Assembly: GCA_005882445.1 (NCBI GenBank)
Contig: VBAN01000148.1
Span: forward strand, 546 to 8,443
DNA from: Candidatus Segetimicrobium genomatis
GTDB taxonomy: Bacteria > Sysuimicrobiota > Sysuimicrobiia > Sysuimicrobiales > Segetimicrobiaceae
Length of the DNA stretch: 7,898 nt
Direction of reading: 5' to 3'
Shown here: piece after piece, positions 6,654 through 7,898 of the stretch
Numbering within the stretch: the stretch's first letter is position 1
Layout of the letters: each line of letters opens with the position of its first letter
Translations under genes and position numbers: made by a program
The notes under the pieces: model-generated
The model's input: only the letters and a program-made list of their open reading frames with translations
Database searches by the model: none
What the model was told of the DNA's origin: nothing

Positions 6654-7006
6654 CAGATCGAAGTTCTGATCCCGACGACCTCATCGACCGTCTCCACGCC
6701 CCGCGGGATGATCCGCTCCGACAGGTTCCGCGCGTACGCCTCCAGCGCTTCGATGGAGCCGGTCTCCAGCGCCTCCAGGTAGTTGTCGTACACCGCCGTC
6801 GCTTCGGCGAACACCTCGTCCGCGCTCATTGCCGTCAGCAGCTTCGCCTCGGTGATCCGCCGCGCCCATTCCTCCCGCAGCTGCGTGCGGTTCTGCCGCA
6901 GGTGGGCCACGAGTTCCCGGAGGAGCGTGACCGTCGATTCGTTGCGTTCCAGGCTTTCGTTTCGCTCCGGGTTGACGATGACCGGGCTCATGCTGGCGTC
7001 GGGCAT
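6650..7006 (-). CDS. RsbR-like stressosome protein, N-terminal sensor part (frame broken at its end)
   Basis: 118 residues from ATG 7006, preceded by AGGGGG six bases upstream, a strong ribosome binding site. After a polar leader with a repeated ERNES (residues 14-18 and 20-24), residues 26-113 form a helical domain (LLRELVAHLRQNRTQLREEW, then AEATAVYDNYLEALETGS). This is typical of the N-terminal domains of RsbRD-type co-antagonists, which receive the stress signal. Family members continue from RGVETxxEVVGI into a helix of the LLLRDVLxRSLFEKYQ kind before the DxLxRVLDAYEPAANRI linker. Here VVGI is followed at once by RTSIC and TGA (6650-6652), while the linker resumes in another frame at about 6665. 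A loss of about 49 bases would explain this. The 4-base TTGA overlap with the next frame could still allow coupled translation as two proteins, but the missing helix argues for a broken gene. Confidence 0.82.
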   Translation of the reverse strand: MPDASMSPVIVNPERNESLERNESTVTLLRELVAHLRQNRTQLREEWARRITEAKLLTAMSADEVFAEATAVYDNYLEALETGSIEALEAYARNLSERIIPRGVETVDEVVGIRTSIC

Positions 7007-7380
7007 ACGAATCCCCCTTGCTCAAATGTCAAGCGTGGCAATATCTGGATGGTAAACATCGAATATCTGCGGTCTTGCTGTGTCAAGAAGCTCCCCTCAC
7101 GGTCATTTATACCCCTCTAGATTCTACGAGTGCACGGGCTTGGCCACTATAGCCCAACCGGACTATAAAAACCGCCGTTCGGATGAGTCCTTCTAGAGCG
7201 CGGTTCAGAAATCCCCCCATTCCTTGGGATCTCGCTGTAAAGCATAAACCCTATATGTTTGACGTGACAATAGGGAAGACACCTGAGTCATAGAACCCTA
7301 ATATTACATGTGTTTGCTGGTTGGCGGGCGGGGGGGAGCGCCTCCGGAGCAGGCGGCGCGGGTCGATCGGGCCTCGCTCG
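7007..7380. other. AT-richer intergenic spacer, about 370 bases, no gene seen
   Basis: This spacer is less GC-rich than its surroundings from about 7020 to 7315, and no frame looks coding. It must hold the promoter of the minus-strand RsbR-like gene. On the minus strand there are consensus -35-like TTGACA hexamers at 7086-7081 and 7032-7027, but the first has only a poor -10 (TATTCG, 15-base spacing). Two TATAGT hexamers (7167-7162 and 7151-7146) and a GGGTAT (7114-7109), reminiscent of stress-sigma -10 elements, lack matching -35 boxes. Imperfect direct repeats beginning AACCCTA lie at 7247-7260 and 7294-7315, and CCCTAT/ATAGGG (7249-7254 with 7270-7275) could form a weak stem. After the ABC permease stop, CGCCT/AGGCG around 7340-7358 is a possible stem without a T tract. 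I find no tRNA, CRISPR or transposon end. Confidence 0.5.
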
Positions 7381-7898
7381 TTACCCCTTCAGCGATCCGG
7401 CCATCAGGCCCCGCATGAAGTAGCGTCCGAGGGCGACGTACACCACCAGCGTCGGCAGGGCGGCGATGAGGGCGCCGCCCATCTGCACGTTCCACTCCAC
7501 GATGAAGCTTCCGGCCAGGTTGTTGAGCGCAACGGTGATCGGCTGCACGCCCGGCTGGCTCGTGACCGTCACGCCAAACAGAAAGTCGTTCCAGATCGAC
7601 GTGAACTGCCAGATCGCCGCGACGACCAGCGCGGGCGGCGACAGGGGCACGATGATCCGCTGGTAGATCCCCCAGAGCCCCGCCCCATCCACGGTGCCGG
7701 CTTCGATGAGTTCGTCCGGAACCTGGGCGTAGTAGTTCCGGAAGATCAGCGTCGTGATCGGGATCCCGTAGACCACGTGCACAAAGATCAGGCCTGGCAG
7801 CGTCCCGTAGAGGCCCAGGCGCTGGAGGGTCTGCACGAGCGGGATCAGGATACTCTGGTAGGGGATGAACATCCCGAACAGAATCGCGGGGAACACCA
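7381..7898 (-). CDS. Carbohydrate ABC transporter permease, CUT1 family, C-terminal part (gene runs off right edge)
   Basis: Membrane subunit of a sugar importer of the MalG type, working with a second permease, an ATPase and a solute-binding protein. About 172 of the usual 270-300 residues are present and the start lies beyond 7898. The GTG at 7896 is inside a membrane helix and is not a start. Counting from it, the cytoplasmic EAA loop that docks on the ATPase is at 61-85, DELIEAG...DG...IIVPL, with the conserved E65-A-G, D70-G71 and P84. Hydrophobic segments lie at about 1-20, 32-52, 87-110 and 138-160. [14 protein letters not shown] (96-109), [13 protein letters not shown] (118-130) and [16 protein letters not shown] at the end resemble glucose/mannose-type permeases (GtsC-like), so a hexose substrate is possible, inferred by resemblance only. 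The stop is TAA 7381-7383, and no companion transporter gene follows downstream. Confidence 0.92.
   Translation of the reverse strand, partial: VFPAILFGMFIPYQSILIPLVQTLQRLGLYGTLPGLIFVHVVYGIPITTLIFRNYYAQVPDELIEAGTVDGAGLWGIYQRIIVPLSPPALVVAAIWQFTSIWNDFLFGVTVTSQPGVQPITVALNNLAGSFIVEWNVQMGGALIAALPTLVVYVALGRYFMRGLMAGSLKG

Noticed and set aside
7178..7214. Hammerhead-like GGATGAGTCC ... GAAA
   Set aside because: The invariant U of the CUGANGA core is replaced by G, and the intervening bases do not form stem II.
7195..7215. tRNA T-arm-like GCGGTTCAGAAATC
   Set aside because: There are no matching T-stem pairs, no anticodon arm and no acceptor stem around it.
7304..7380. Possible small gene after the ABC permease stop
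   Set aside because: It has no start with a ribosome binding site and no conserved-looking sequence. It reads through a C/G-rich tract and into the permease in another frame.
1..7898. CRISPR array, phage genes, transposase or toxin-antitoxin system
   Set aside because: No regularly spaced repeats, inverted-repeat-bounded gene or recognisable mobile-element protein was seen on either strand.

Overview
GC-rich bacterial DNA with tightly packed genes. I cannot place the organism from the sequence. An RsbR-type STAS regulator, a CUT1 sugar ABC permease, a leucine-degradation carboxylase cluster and an Ala-rich Sec signal peptide fit a free-living heterotroph of a GC-rich soil or sediment lineage (Chloroflexota, Actinomycetota or similar). 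This is inference only.

Layout. Positions 1-3882, minus strand: a leucine/isovalerate catabolic cluster read right to left. It holds 3-methylcrotonyl-CoA carboxylase beta (2275-3882, intact, 535 aa), the biotin-containing alpha subunit (182-2156, broken into two frames) and the first 61 codons of HMG-CoA lyase (1-185, running off the left edge). Together they carboxylate 3-methylcrotonyl-CoA and, after a hydratase not seen here, cleave HMG-CoA to acetyl-CoA and acetoacetate. Positions 3883-4050 are a divergent promoter region. Positions 4051-5313, plus strand: a complete NCS2/NAT uracil permease. Positions 5314-5427 hold overlapping hairpins and a strong but out-of-frame ribosome binding site. 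Positions 5428-6126, plus: an exported protein of unknown role, possibly LolA-like. Positions 6132-7006, minus: an RsbR-like stressosome regulator, also in two frames. Positions 7007-7380: an AT-richer noncoding spacer. Positions 7381-7898, minus: the C-terminal 60% or so of a sugar ABC transporter permease.

The most striking feature is not a new system but a run of lesions in otherwise well-conserved genes. The carboxylase alpha subunit lacks about 19-20 residues of its ATP-grasp region and also has a +1 frameshift at a GGG run. The RsbR-like gene appears to lack about 49 bases, which shifts its frame. The exported-protein gene has its good Shine-Dalgarno/ATG in the wrong frame, reconcilable by one base in a GGGG run. 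Either this is a draft (probably metagenomic) sequence with indel or assembly errors, or several genes are decaying. Raw reads would decide between these.
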